Source: Alphaproteobacteria bacterium UBA828 (GTDB taxonomy: Bacteria > Pseudomonadota > Alphaproteobacteria > UBA828). Taken from it: DNA of 64,000 nucleotides. This document shows, piece after piece, positions 44,776-53,259 of this stretch; the stretch's first letter is position 1; each line of letters starts with the position of its first letter. The position numbers and the translations under genes are program-made. The stretch lies in NCBI GenBank assembly GCA_002296185.1, contig DBHM01000006.1, positions 1 through 64,000 on the forward strand, in the 5' to 3' direction. The notes beneath the pieces were generated by a model. That model was not told the DNA's origin, did no database searches, and was given only the letters and a program-made list of their open reading frames with translations.

Positions 44776-46053
44776 TTAATCCACAGGGTAAACATCGAAA
44801 GCTATCCCAATTCTCTCTCCACTTACCGAGAAAGGGATAGTCCCATGGAAAAAATATGAAGGAAAACAACGCGCTATGCCTACTATCGGGGGTAAAGAAA
44901 TAGTTTTTGGGCTAAAATCAGCAGGTAATATATAGTCAGGACGCCCAAATTCTAACCAACCATCCTGATCACTTTCAGGATTTAAGGCAGAAACTTGTTC
45001 ATTTACAGCCTCATAATTAATTAATGGAGAATTGACATAATAAACACCGCTTAACCATGCAGCCTCATGAAGGTGAGGGGGATGCCAGCCACCCGCCTTT
45101 AATATGGATGCAATAAATTTAAGCTTATAATTGCTAGGTATGCGGTTTAAAAAAGGATGGTCAATTTCAGGTTCCAATGATTTTATCCATTGATCAATCG
45201 ACACCCTTAAAGCCTTCTCAAACTCTTGAATAGCTCGGTCTGGCTTTAACAACATATTATCAGTAACAGCTCCATTTTGAGTAACTCTGTTCAGAGGCTC
45301 CCAATTTAATGTTGGACAAACTTTCACTGCCTCAGAGAGTGCGTAGTTAAAATCATCATCTGACTCGTAACCTACAGGACACTCCACTCGAGGGGAATAA
45401 ACAAGGCGACTAAAGTCTTGAAGCACATCAGCCTCCCCCTGCCTATCTAATAGTTGTAGTGCCATTACTTTTGCTGCCAGAGCGTTTTGACACCACTGAT
45501 TAATAGCTAAACATCTTTCAGCTTCAACGAGCGCATCACAAGCTTTTCCAAGACCAAGTAAAGTTGTTGCAAGTCGATAACTAGGCTCTAAAGCTTGATC
45601 ATCAATTTCTATAGCTCGCCTGAAAGAAATTTCTGCATCCTCTAGATCACCATTACCAATTAAGGCCTCTCCCAAATTTGTATGCGCATTGGCATAACTG
45701 GGCTGAAGACTTATTGACTTATTATAACAATTTATAGCTAGGTTATAATTTCTCTCTTCGAGATAAATATTTCCAAGACTATTTTGAGCCTCAGCATACT
45801 CAGGGGCTATTTCTATAGCTTTGATGAGTTCTTCTTTAGCAGCGACATAATCACCTGACTGATAGTTTGCTACGCCCAAAAAATGTATAGACGTTGCATC
45901 ATCAGGAGCTTGCTTAACAGCCCTTGTCAAAAGTTGTTTTGCCCGATCTGGCCTTCCAGCACTTAAATGCTTAACAGCTGTCTTAATTAATTCCTGGTGT
46001 TTTTGGTCATGGCGCATGACTTTGCTTTTACGTCTGCGCTCCATTCTATTCAT
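44776..46053 (-). CDS. TPR protein with C-terminal 2OG-Fe(II) oxygenase-like domain
   Basis: A 425-residue protein. Residues about 20-210 form five or more tetratricopeptide repeats (YAEAQNSLGNIYLEERNYNL, YANAHTNLGEALIGNGDLED). The C-terminal third looks like the putative 2OG-Fe(II) oxygenase family: GGWHPPHLHEAAWLSGVYYVN supplies candidate iron His residues and FPSYFFHGTIPFSVSGERIGIAFD the distal His and Arg. Members hydroxylate unknown targets; TPRs presumably bind a protein partner. Start ATG at 46053 has AAGGGAA at good distance; an in-frame TTG six bases upstream is less likely. It is transcribed toward urtA on the same strand, with 275 bp between. Confidence 0.8.
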   Translation of the reverse strand: MNRMERRRKSKVMRHDQKHQELIKTAVKHLSAGRPDRAKQLLTRAVKQAPDDATSIHFLGVANYQSGDYVAAKEELIKAIEIAPEYAEAQNSLGNIYLEERNYNLAINCYNKSISLQPSYANAHTNLGEALIGNGDLEDAEISFRRAIEIDDQALEPSYRLATTLLGLGKACDALVEAERCLAINQWCQNALAAKVMALQLLDRQGEADVLQDFSRLVYSPRVECPVGYESDDDFNYALSEAVKVCPTLNWEPLNRVTQNGAVTDNMLLKPDRAIQEFEKALRVSIDQWIKSLEPEIDHPFLNRIPSNYKLKFIASILKAGGWHPPHLHEAAWLSGVYYVNSPLINYEAVNEQVSALNPESDQDGWLEFGRPDYILPADFSPKTISLPPIVGIARCFPSYFFHGTIPFSVSGERIGIAFDVYPVD

Positions 46054-46137
46054 ACGCAATTCCCTTTTGTGAAACTAATACCCATCAGTCGAGTCAAAAG
46101 GCGTTGCATAAATGATACCGTTATCTGAAACTTATAA

Positions 46138-46320
46138 CTATCTCGCCGTTAGGCCCACATTAACCCAAGGGTTACTTATAGCTGAACCCAAAATGATCAT
46201 TAGCGCTAAAAATGCCCAGAAAATATTATCAGCTATCAACTGAGCTACTTTCCTTCCAGTCGGAGACATCCGGAGCGCTGCAGGTACTTCCAATTTAACT
46301 TTCTGAATTTTTTCCGACAT
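46138..46320 (-). CDS. small single-span membrane protein
   Basis: A 60-residue protein with one hydrophobic segment (NIFWAFLALMIILGSAI, about residues 32-48) after a basic amphipathic N-terminus. No recognised family. Its ATG follows AAAGGTGGGGG, a strong ribosome binding site. It precedes the TPR/oxygenase gene by 84 bp on the same strand and may share its promoter. Confidence 0.6.
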   Translation of the reverse strand: MSEKIQKVKLEVPAALRMSPTGRKVAQLIADNIFWAFLALMIILGSAISNPWVNVGLTAR

Positions 46321-46477
46321 TGGCCCCCACCTTTATCTCCTAGATATTTATTATAAACCTTGATTAGGGTATACTATAGATTAGTTGAACTCGTAAGCCT
46401 ATTTATCCAGTTATAATACAAAAACGCAACTAATAGCTTTATTGAAAAAAATAAATTGAAAGCAATCTGCAAAGATT

Positions 46478-47197
46478 TTAGGCAAAAAGCCAATTAAAAG
46501 TAGCTGATGAAGCCTCACTTAGAACCCAAAATCCAATACCAACAGATATAATTCCAAGCGTAAAAATCATATAATTGTAACCCCAAGAAAGTCGTTTCAT
46601 TAGACTCCTAAGCGGTACAGCAATTACAACAGTCAGTAATGCCATGCCTGTCATGGCACCCAACCCAAAAAGACCAATGTAAACCAGACCAGTCCAAATA
46701 CTTTCAAAATTATCTATAGCAAAAATTAGAAGAGCAGCTGACCCGGCCATCCCATGCATTAACCCAACTAAAAAAGCTCTGAGAGTAGGTCGACGTAAAT
46801 GCTGATGATTATGGTCTATATTTTTATGCGGAGTTTGAATACCGTGAGAATGTGCATGAAAATGAACAGTTCCATCTGAATGTCGATGGGAATGAAAATG
46901 AATACGTGCTTTTTTCAATCTTAATATTACGTCTATTCCTAGCCAAACCAGCATTAACCCCACTAAAAATTGGAGTAAATATGATATATTAGTGGGTAGA
47001 AAAGTATCGAAGGACATAACAATTATTCCAACGGCACAAAGAGTAAGAGCGTGACCACCACCCCAGGCAAAGCCCATCTTTAAAGCTTCTTTAGGCTTTT
47101 GATTGCCTGATGCAAGCGTTGCAACAGCTGCCAGATGATCAGCATCTAAAGCATGACGTAAACCAAGAAGAAAACCAAAAAATAATGCACTACCCAT
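46478..47197 (-). CDS. NicO/UreH-like nickel or cobalt permease
   Basis: A 239-residue membrane protein with about six spans. The transport motif HAxxxDH is in GLRHALDADHLAAV of the first span, and the later LMHGMAGSAALL is the partner motif. A loop of about residues 95-135 holds twelve His residues (IHFHSHRH, VHFHAHSH, DHNHQH), a probable metal-collecting segment. The family carries Ni2+ or Co2+ in or out across the inner membrane. The nearest nickel-related gene is larE, 1.1 kb away on the same strand; there is no urease in the window. Confidence 0.85.
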   Translation of the reverse strand: MGSALFFGFLLGLRHALDADHLAAVATLASGNQKPKEALKMGFAWGGGHALTLCAVGIIVMSFDTFLPTNISYLLQFLVGLMLVWLGIDVILRLKKARIHFHSHRHSDGTVHFHAHSHGIQTPHKNIDHNHQHLRRPTLRAFLVGLMHGMAGSAALLIFAIDNFESIWTGLVYIGLFGLGAMTGMALLTVVIAVPLRSLMKRLSWGYNYMIFTLGIISVGIGFWVLSEASSATFNWLFA

Positions 47198-47294
47198 TAA
47201 AAAAACCTATTAATAGAAATGTTTAATTTAAGCTAAAATATATGCAACACCTACTAATGGTAAATATACTAGTTCAATAATTAATTCTATATAC

Positions 47295-48341
47295 TTACCA
47301 ATTACCAGAGAATTTTTTAAACTCAGTGGGAATTTCTTTGATTTCTTGAATTAAGTCTGAGGGCAAAGTAGATGGCTTATCTATTGAAGTGCTCCCGTAT
47401 ATTGAATCAGCAACACCAATAAATCTAGTCTTTATAGCTGCTACAATTTCATCATATCTACCTACAGCAGAAAATAAATAGACAAGGTCATCAGATACCT
47501 CAGCAGACATTTTATCCCAGAGTCCTTCTTTAGTCATTTTGTTTAATTTCCTTCCCAAGTCCCCATATCCATGGTGTTCCAGAACAGGCCAGTATGATGG
47601 AGTGGAGGCATAGAAAGCAATTCTATATCTCACCCATTCAATTGAAGAAGCAACCTCCTGGTCTGTTGCCCCAGTTGCTAAAAATCCCCCCCCAGTTACC
47701 TCAAAGTTCTCACGGGATAACCCTCTTTCATCAAGTTCTGTTTCTATAATTTTTAAAGCAACCTGCTTAGCATAAGAGTGAGTGCAAAAAGGGTGTAATC
47801 TAACTCCATCAGAGCAAGATCCAGCTAATCTTAATGAGTGCTTGCCAACAGCGGCGATAGTTATAGGAATAGGCGGATGACCATCTGAAGGTGGAACAAA
47901 ATTTGGTGGCATTAAAGTAAAGGTATAGTGATCACCTTCAAAAAAGAGTTTTTCGCCTTTTTCCCAAGAAGACCAAATTGCCCGTAAGGCTTGAATATAT
48001 TCGCGCAATCTAGGCACAGGAGCAGACCAGGGAACAGAAAATCTTTTTTCATTGTGAGGCTTTATTTGCGGCCCAAGACCAAGCACAAATCTTCCCTTAC
48101 TTGCTAACTGCAAATCCCAGCATGTATTTGCTACAACCATAGGGCTTCTAGGAAAAGCTATCGCAACGGCTGTACCTATTGAAATTGAAGTACTTGATAC
48201 AGCAGCTAAACCAAGGGCAAGAAACGGATCATGGCGATTTTCCATTGTAACAACCATATCATAGCCATTTTCCTCAGCTGCCTTTACAGCCCTACCTACA
48301 TCGCTAAGCATATTTTGGGGAATAGTTTGGAGGATTCTCAT
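47295..48341 (-). CDS. luciferase-like F420-dependent oxidoreductase candidate (MSMEG_2256-like)
   Basis: A 348-residue luciferase-like protein. VKAAEENGYDMVVTMENRHDPFLALGLAAV, IGTAVAIAFPRSPMVVANTCWDLQ, GRFVLGLGPQIKPH and VPRLREYIQALRAIW match the group typified by MSMEG_2256, predicted to be F420-dependent. The substrate is unknown. Its start overlaps the larE stop (ATGA), so the two proteins are co-translated. This is the third luciferase-like gene in the window, well away from the F420 operon. Confidence 0.82.
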   Translation of the reverse strand: MRILQTIPQNMLSDVGRAVKAAEENGYDMVVTMENRHDPFLALGLAAVSSTSISIGTAVAIAFPRSPMVVANTCWDLQLASKGRFVLGLGPQIKPHNEKRFSVPWSAPVPRLREYIQALRAIWSSWEKGEKLFFEGDHYTFTLMPPNFVPPSDGHPPIPITIAAVGKHSLRLAGSCSDGVRLHPFCTHSYAKQVALKIIETELDERGLSRENFEVTGGGFLATGATDQEVASSIEWVRYRIAFYASTPSYWPVLEHHGYGDLGRKLNKMTKEGLWDKMSAEVSDDLVYLFSAVGRYDEIVAAIKTRFIGVADSIYGSTSIDKPSTLPSDLIQEIKEIPTEFKKFSGNW

Positions 48342-49210
48342 ATTTTTTTCTGATCATTAATGGTCGATTGACGATCGGCCTCTAGCAAAAAAGCACTGCC
48401 CATACAATATGGCTCGATATAAATTACAGGCTCACCAAAAAATGGTTTAGCTATTTGGAATGCATGATCTGTTATATATGCCTTTAAATTAGTATCAATT
48501 TTCTTCAGGCTAGGTTCATCAATTTCAATAACGATCCCCTTGCTGCGCACACGGCACCTAACAATTGATAAACAAACCTTCTCAGCTAACATTGTTTCAA
48601 TAGAATCAATCATCGTTAAATAAGATGACTCAATTCTCAGTCCTGTCTCCATGCGACTTGATAAGCACGGGGAAGCTGGTAACTCAGATAATCCATGAAG
48701 ACCGATCTCTTTTGATAATTTTCTAATCATTGCCTTACTTATGTTGGACTCAACAAATGGATGCCTTACAGAGTTGTTCTTAGCCGCATCTAACCCTGGA
48801 CGATAATCAAGTAGATCGTTTGTATTAGCACCAGAGCAGATCTGAAATTCTGGGAATTGCCTAGCTATACTTCCATAAAGGTTTTTCTTACAATAGAAAC
48901 ATCTATTCACGGGGTTTTTGAGATAATCTTCGTCAGAAAACTCACCAGCGTTAATACAGATTAAGTCCCATCTATATTTTTCAGCATATTCCTTAACAAG
49001 GGATGTTGATCTTTTAGGAACAGCTGGAGAAATAGCATGAACCATTTTTGCTTTTGATCCGACTACAAAGTGAGCTATGTGCGCCAGAGTCATACTATCT
49101 ATACCCCCTGAAACAGCTACAACTAATTGAGACATCTGCCTCAAACAGATTTCTAATGTGTTATATTTTTGTTGGAGATCCGTTGCTTCTTTCATAGAGA
49201 GTCTACTCAT
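48338..49210 (-). CDS. larE: LarE, nickel-pincer cofactor sulfurtransferase
   Basis: A 290-residue PP-loop ATPase of the LarE family. SGGIDSMTLAH is the PP-loop, NPVNRCFYCKKNLYG carries two of the cysteines, CSGANTNDLLDYRPGLDAA and ELPASPCLSSRMETG are the other family blocks, the last with the third Cys. LarE adds sulfur to the pyridinium biscarboxylate precursor made by LarB; LarC then inserts nickel. Three-Cys versions can hold an iron-sulfur cluster, as in Thermotoga, rather than sacrificing a single Cys. LarB and LarC are not in the window. It starts seven bases after the upstream oxygenase gene and overlaps the luciferase-like gene. Confidence 0.9.
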   Translation of the reverse strand: MSRLSMKEATDLQQKYNTLEICLRQMSQLVVAVSGGIDSMTLAHIAHFVVGSKAKMVHAISPAVPKRSTSLVKEYAEKYRWDLICINAGEFSDEDYLKNPVNRCFYCKKNLYGSIARQFPEFQICSGANTNDLLDYRPGLDAAKNNSVRHPFVESNISKAMIRKLSKEIGLHGLSELPASPCLSSRMETGLRIESSYLTMIDSIETMLAEKVCLSIVRCRVRSKGIVIEIDEPSLKKIDTNLKAYITDHAFQIAKPFFGEPVIYIEPYCMGSAFLLEADRQSTINDQKKI

Positions 49211-49217
49211 AATGTTT

Positions 49218-50021
49218 TTAGGAATAATCAGATACTAAAAAATTTTCATTTTCATCATAAAGGATATTAATACGTGCAACATATTTTGGAATTTCACCAA
49301 GCACAGGAGCGCCTGCGTGAAGAACGGTATCATGTGTATGTCCATGTCTAAATACTAAAGCACTACCTTTTTTTGGCGGAACTATTTTTACAACTCTTCC
49401 TTTATCATAAATAACTGTCTCCCCCCCCTCTACACCATCAGAAATACCATTTAAATATAAAACAAGACTTAGTTTTGACCTTACACAAGGTATCTCAATC
49501 ATACTTTCACCATCATCACTCAAATCAAATCCAGGCCAATCTCCATCTATATGTGGATTAAAAACATCACCTTTGTCGTAGCGATACATATTTATCCTCG
49601 CGCTTAAGCATGATGCTAAAGGCCTCCCATCAATCTCCTGAGGCAATACTGGAGATAAACGATTAAAAAATACTTTCATGATCTTATTCTCAGCTAACCA
49701 ATGTACTGATTTATTTTTCCTTAAACCTGGCGCAGTAACTATTCCAGGCGCCTCTGGTCTATATCCTAGAGATTCTGTTATCTCTATTATTTTATTTGCC
49801 TCATCATGCGTAAGGAGGTCCTCAATTAAAAAAACCAATTTACCATCTACACCTAAATCAATGCGTTTGGCTGATTGTAATGATTTATTAAGGGGATCAA
49901 GGAACTGACCACACTGTACTGCATAGATAGGTGTGCCCGGCATTACACCCCCATCCGGAGTAGATCCATCCAGCCAAGCAACTGGTTTCGACTTTATTTG
50001 GTCTTTAGTAATAGTAACCAT
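49218..50021 (-). CDS. 2OG-Fe(II) oxygenase, prolyl-4-hydroxylase-like
   Basis: A 267-residue protein with a double-stranded beta-helix dioxygenase domain in its C-terminal two thirds. The iron HxD is in FNPHIDGDWPG and the distal His in VLHAGAPV, with the 2OG-binding Arg following in YVARINILYD. SLVLYLNG and GGETVIYD are the strands between them. The layout resembles P4Hc domain proteins that hydroxylate proline or related residues. Target unknown. It is first of a three-gene unit with larE and a luciferase-like gene; why these go together is not known. Confidence 0.82.
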   Translation of the reverse strand: MVTITKDQIKSKPVAWLDGSTPDGGVMPGTPIYAVQCGQFLDPLNKSLQSAKRIDLGVDGKLVFLIEDLLTHDEANKIIEITESLGYRPEAPGIVTAPGLRKNKSVHWLAENKIMKVFFNRLSPVLPQEIDGRPLASCLSARINMYRYDKGDVFNPHIDGDWPGFDLSDDGESMIEIPCVRSKLSLVLYLNGISDGVEGGETVIYDKGRVVKIVPPKKGSALVFRHGHTHDTVLHAGAPVLGEIPKYVARINILYDENENFLVSDYS

Positions 50022-50075
50022 GGAATCTCTGACTGTAAATTTAGTATAATAGTTAGCATAAACATTGCAAAAGTA

Positions 50076-50113
50076 TAAAAAAATTCCTTACCCAAACTCA
50101 TGGACAAGGAATT
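50076..50113 (-). terminator. rho-independent terminator of pstS
   Basis: On the minus strand AATTCCTT pairs with AAGGAATT around a 16-base loop that can add two more GC pairs, followed by TTTTTTTATAC. It lies 20 bp after the pstS stop. Confidence 0.8.
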
Positions 50114-50132
50114 CCAAAGTTTTTTAGCGAGA

Positions 50133-51191
50133 TTACATTTTAAGTGGTGTTAAAGATAATACTGTATTCTTTATTTCCTGACGATCACCCTCAGGCAATG
50201 AGATCAAACCTTTATCCCCAAGATACCCAAAATCACCCCAAGTATCTTCATCTGTAAATTCAGCTAAATATTCCTTAATTCCTGGCACAAACCCAACATG
50301 TGCATTCTTAACATAGAAAAATAAAGAGCGAGAAATAGGGTAAGTCGAGTCAGAAATATTGTCGAAACTCGGAACTGCTTCATTTACCTTGGACCCCTTA
50401 ACTTTATCTTTATTTTGTTCAAGGAAGCTATAACCAAATACACCAAATGCAGATGGGTTAGCATCAAGTTTTTGAACAATCAGATTATCATTTTCTCCTG
50501 CCTCAACAAACCGACCATCTTCACGAATTGTGTGGCAAACACTTTTAAATGCTTTTTTATCAGTCTTTTTCATTGCAGCAATTTCTGTGAAAGTTTTGCA
50601 CCCCCCTTCCATCGCAAGCTCAACAAAAGCATCACGAGTTCCAGAAGTAGGAGGAGGGCCTAAAACTTCAATATTTAAATCTGGAAGAGATAAATCAATA
50701 TCCTTCCACTTTTTATATGGATTATTTACTAAATTACCACTTGAATCAGGAACACGCTCTGCTAAAGCCAACCAGATGTAGCGTAGGGACAGATTTATAT
50801 CAGGACCTTTTAATGAATTGGCGATTACTATTCCATCAAAACCAATTTTGACTTCTGTTATTTCACTTATTCCATTCTCATTACAACGGTCTACTTCTGA
50901 TTTTTTTATCCTACGCGATGAGTTTGTTATATCGGGGTGCTCCACACCGACACCAGCGCAAAATAACTTTAAACCACCACCAGATCCTGTACTCTCAATA
51001 ACTGGAGTCTTGAATCCTGTTTTTTTACCAAATTCCTCTGCTACTGCCGCCGCAAAAGGATAGACAGTTGACGACCCAACAATACGCAACTGATCACGGG
51101 CATAAGAATCGCTAGAATTTAATGAGTACATACCTAAGGCTAAGACAAAGACAATCGTTAATATAAATATATTTTTAGAGTTCTTTTTCAT
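50133..51191 (-). CDS. pstS: phosphate ABC transporter substrate-binding protein
   Basis: A 352-residue PstS-like periplasmic protein. A basic start plus hydrophobic run (KNIFILTIVFVLALGMYSL) is a Sec signal peptide. LRIVGSSTVYPFAAAVAEEF, ESTGSGGGLKLFCAG and TSGTRDAFVELAMEGG are phosphate-binding loops of the family. pstC, pstA and pstB are not adjacent; a terminator follows directly, so it is transcribed alone. Four Cys residues (LFCAG, DRCNE, GGCKT, SVCHT) suggest disulfides. A candidate Pho box lies upstream. Confidence 0.92.
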   Translation of the reverse strand: MKKNSKNIFILTIVFVLALGMYSLNSSDSYARDQLRIVGSSTVYPFAAAVAEEFGKKTGFKTPVIESTGSGGGLKLFCAGVGVEHPDITNSSRRIKKSEVDRCNENGISEITEVKIGFDGIVIANSLKGPDINLSLRYIWLALAERVPDSSGNLVNNPYKKWKDIDLSLPDLNIEVLGPPPTSGTRDAFVELAMEGGCKTFTEIAAMKKTDKKAFKSVCHTIREDGRFVEAGENDNLIVQKLDANPSAFGVFGYSFLEQNKDKVKGSKVNEAVPSFDNISDSTYPISRSLFFYVKNAHVGFVPGIKEYLAEFTDEDTWGDFGYLGDKGLISLPEGDRQEIKNTVLSLTPLKM

Positions 51192-51276
51192 AATTTCCTC
51201 AAAATATTTGAACTTTTAGTTCATTAATGAACTAAAAAATTAGTACAATGTTTCTACTAGATGGGATCTATAGGAT

Positions 51277-51320
51277 TGTTATTACAATTATATTACATAA
51301 ATATTAAAGTTATATTACAT
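51277..51320 (-). promoter_or_regulatory. candidate Pho box (four 11-bp units) upstream of pstS
   Basis: On the minus strand the units ATGTAATATAA, CTTTAATATTT, ATGTAATATAA and TTGTAATAACA follow each other with exact 11-base spacing, which is the PhoB half-site period (CTGTCAT plus four bases in the classic box). They lie 86 bp before the pstS start. The bases are more AT-rich than the classic consensus. Confidence 0.55.
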
Positions 51321-51351
51321 AGTTAATTAAACAGGATGATAAGTTTGAACC

Positions 51352-51825
51352 TCAATTGCTATCAGACTGCATCCTTTCAGTGAAATCCCATGAGAAAATT
51401 TTTACCGGGTCTATAGATATAGCAACTTCAGCACTTGAGCGGGAGAGCAACCATTTAGCTAGAGATGTCTCACGGCTTGCTAAATATTTATCGATTACGG
51501 AATGAAGTATTCTTTCACCCTCATTATCATGAACCTTAATAATTCCCCTACCTCGGACACCCTGATACGGCGGTTTATCAGAAGAGACCTCAAAGGCACA
51601 GCGGTCGGTCTCCAACAGGGCCTTGACTATATGTGCCGACTTTGGAGTAGCCAACCATAGCTTCTCACCCTCCAGTATAAACCAAAGTGACACAATAACA
51701 GGCCAACCGCTTGGGAGGACAACAGAAAGTCTTATTGGGATAGAAATAGAATCCAAATAATTGATAATTTCGGAGCGACTCCATGGTCCAGTTGTTTGGA
51801 AATTCGATCTATCAGATGGTGACAT
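51352..51825 (-). CDS. pyridoxamine-phosphate-oxidase-like split-barrel protein
   Basis: A 157-residue split-barrel flavoprotein-fold protein. VVLPSGWPVIVSLWFILEGEKLWLATPKSAHIVKALLETDRCAFEVS is interpreted as the two cofactor-binding strand pairs; GVRGRGIIKV and VAISIDPVKIFSWDF follow. It may bind FMN, F420 or heme; the window makes F420 possible but not demonstrated. It lies upstream of pstS on the same strand with the candidate Pho box between, so it is probably a separate unit. Substrate unknown. Confidence 0.78.
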   Translation of the reverse strand: MSPSDRSNFQTTGPWSRSEIINYLDSISIPIRLSVVLPSGWPVIVSLWFILEGEKLWLATPKSAHIVKALLETDRCAFEVSSDKPPYQGVRGRGIIKVHDNEGERILHSVIDKYLASRETSLAKWLLSRSSAEVAISIDPVKIFSWDFTERMQSDSN

Positions 51826-51895
51826 TTTAAATCCTATGTTTTAATGACAGACTTTGTATGTAATAATTTTTTATCGTAAATCAAATTTCTATAAT

Positions 51896-52873
51896 TTATT
51901 CAACTCCATTTACAGCATAGTCTTCACATTTTACCTTATTTTTAATGCCATCCCCCTCCATCAGTTTAATCTCCACAATAGCTCGTCGATCTCGCTCTTC
52001 TCTCTGGCCATCCCTTATACTAAATTTAGCACTTAATTCTCCATGAGCGCTGATCCATATATTTTTGGGGCTTGCTCCAAGACCTATTAGATATTGCCAA
52101 ACATTATAGGCCCTCTGAAATGAGAGATTCAAATTTAGGTCATCTGAGCCTGATCTGTCAGTATGGCCACTAACCATTATCGTATAAGCCTTACCTGAAT
52201 CTATGTAATTAATAGAATTATCCAAGGTACTTTGGACCTCATCACTAAGCCCCGCAAGACCGTGGGGGAAATGAAGTGTAAACAAACTTTTTTTATCAGA
52301 GATTTTTCCTTCTTTAATGCATATTTCTTTTCTTTTTAGAGATTCTGATACTACAGAAGTAATACTAGTGGAGATTTCTTTATTAGTTTCTTTAAGTTCC
52401 TCAAAACTCTGTATAGCTAAATCAAATTTTTTCTTACATTCAGCTATATGATCAAGTTGCCAGCCCTCCTCCAATTGCTCAAGCCAGCAGTCAAATGAAA
52501 CCTGAGCTGAGGCAGCTTTGTAAGGATACAAACTGTAAGAGGAATTGGATAATATTTCATTAAGCCTAACATGAGCATCTTTCACAACCTCACGATCTGT
52601 AGGTAGTAAATTCCAATTATCAGGATCTTCAGGAGGAGTAGTCTGATTTTTATATGCCGACAATGCTTTCCTCGCGAACTTCCTTGCGTCAAACCAATCG
52701 TACATTTGGTCTGCTTCATATAATGCAAAATCTCTATATGCAGAGGAGAGCTCAGATTTAAAATTACCAGATTTTGGAGTAATTTTCCTAACCTCTGCAA
52801 TTTCAGACATACAAGCAACAAGTGTTGAGGAAATAAAGACAATAATTAAGACTTTGAATCCCAGCATTTTCAT
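51896..52873 (-). CDS. OmpA-family outer-membrane lipoprotein
   Basis: A 325-residue protein with a lipoprotein signal peptide: FKVLIIVFISSTLVAC, with the lipobox Cys at about residue 21. The C-terminal 110 residues are an OmpA/Pal peptidoglycan-binding domain (YTIMVSGHTDRSGSDDLNLNLS, RAYNVWQYLIGLGASP, then ERDRRAIVEIKL). The middle is a helical region rich in charged residues. It likely links the outer membrane to peptidoglycan. It is not Pal itself, since tol genes are absent and the linker is much longer. Two close ATGs at the start are both possible. Confidence 0.85.
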   Translation of the reverse strand: MKMLGFKVLIIVFISSTLVACMSEIAEVRKITPKSGNFKSELSSAYRDFALYEADQMYDWFDARKFARKALSAYKNQTTPPEDPDNWNLLPTDREVVKDAHVRLNEILSNSSYSLYPYKAASAQVSFDCWLEQLEEGWQLDHIAECKKKFDLAIQSFEELKETNKEISTSITSVVSESLKRKEICIKEGKISDKKSLFTLHFPHGLAGLSDEVQSTLDNSINYIDSGKAYTIMVSGHTDRSGSDDLNLNLSFQRAYNVWQYLIGLGASPKNIWISAHGELSAKFSIRDGQREERDRRAIVEIKLMEGDGIKNKVKCEDYAVNGVE

Positions 52874-53127
52874 TTTCCATGTTCCTTTCTATCAGAATGT
52901 TTATGTAAATGAATTTTTGTCTGGCTTCGTACTAATATTGACAAAGTATTTGATCGTTGACGAAGTCCCCTTAGACACATTAGTGAGTTGTCTATTTCAT
53001 CATGTGAGCGCAGCTGATTTTCTGCCGAACTATTTAAAAAGTATCGACTCCTTAAATTCAGTATTGATTGAAATAGATTTGTCTTTTGGAAACCAACTCT
53101 CAAAAATTCACTTAATTTAAAAAACAT
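52870..53127 (-). CDS. possible small basic protein coupled to the OmpA gene
   Basis: An 85-residue reading frame whose stop overlaps the OmpA-gene ATG by four bases (ATGA) and whose own ATG follows GAGAGGCTGCAA, a fair ribosome binding site. The product is basic (many Arg, Lys and His in the second half) and has no recognised family. Coding status is uncertain: the opposite strand also has an open frame of similar size. Confidence 0.4.
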   Translation of the reverse strand: MFFKLSEFLRVGFQKTNLFQSILNLRSRYFLNSSAENQLRSHDEIDNSLMCLRGLRQRSNTLSILVRSQTKIHLHKHSDRKEHGK

Positions 53128-53259
53128 TTGCAGCCTCTCAATGTATTTGAGATAGCTTTTAATATTTTAGTTTGTCGAGAATTGGTCGATACAATGGCAA
53201 AAAAATGGCAAGGGGTAATTTTTTATAGTTCTGTCAATTATATCAAATAACTTTTAAAA
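53128..53259. other. non-coding gap downstream of the SMP-30 gene
   Basis: AT-rich DNA between the SMP-30 gene stop and the possible 85-residue gene. No clear hairpin terminator or RNA gene seen. If the 85-residue frame is not real, the gene-free stretch is 386 bp long. Confidence 0.4.

Noticed and set aside
52854..53120. 88-residue plus-strand frame opposite the possible 85-residue gene
   Set aside because: No good ribosome binding site and no coupling to a neighbour; the minus-strand frame is better supported.
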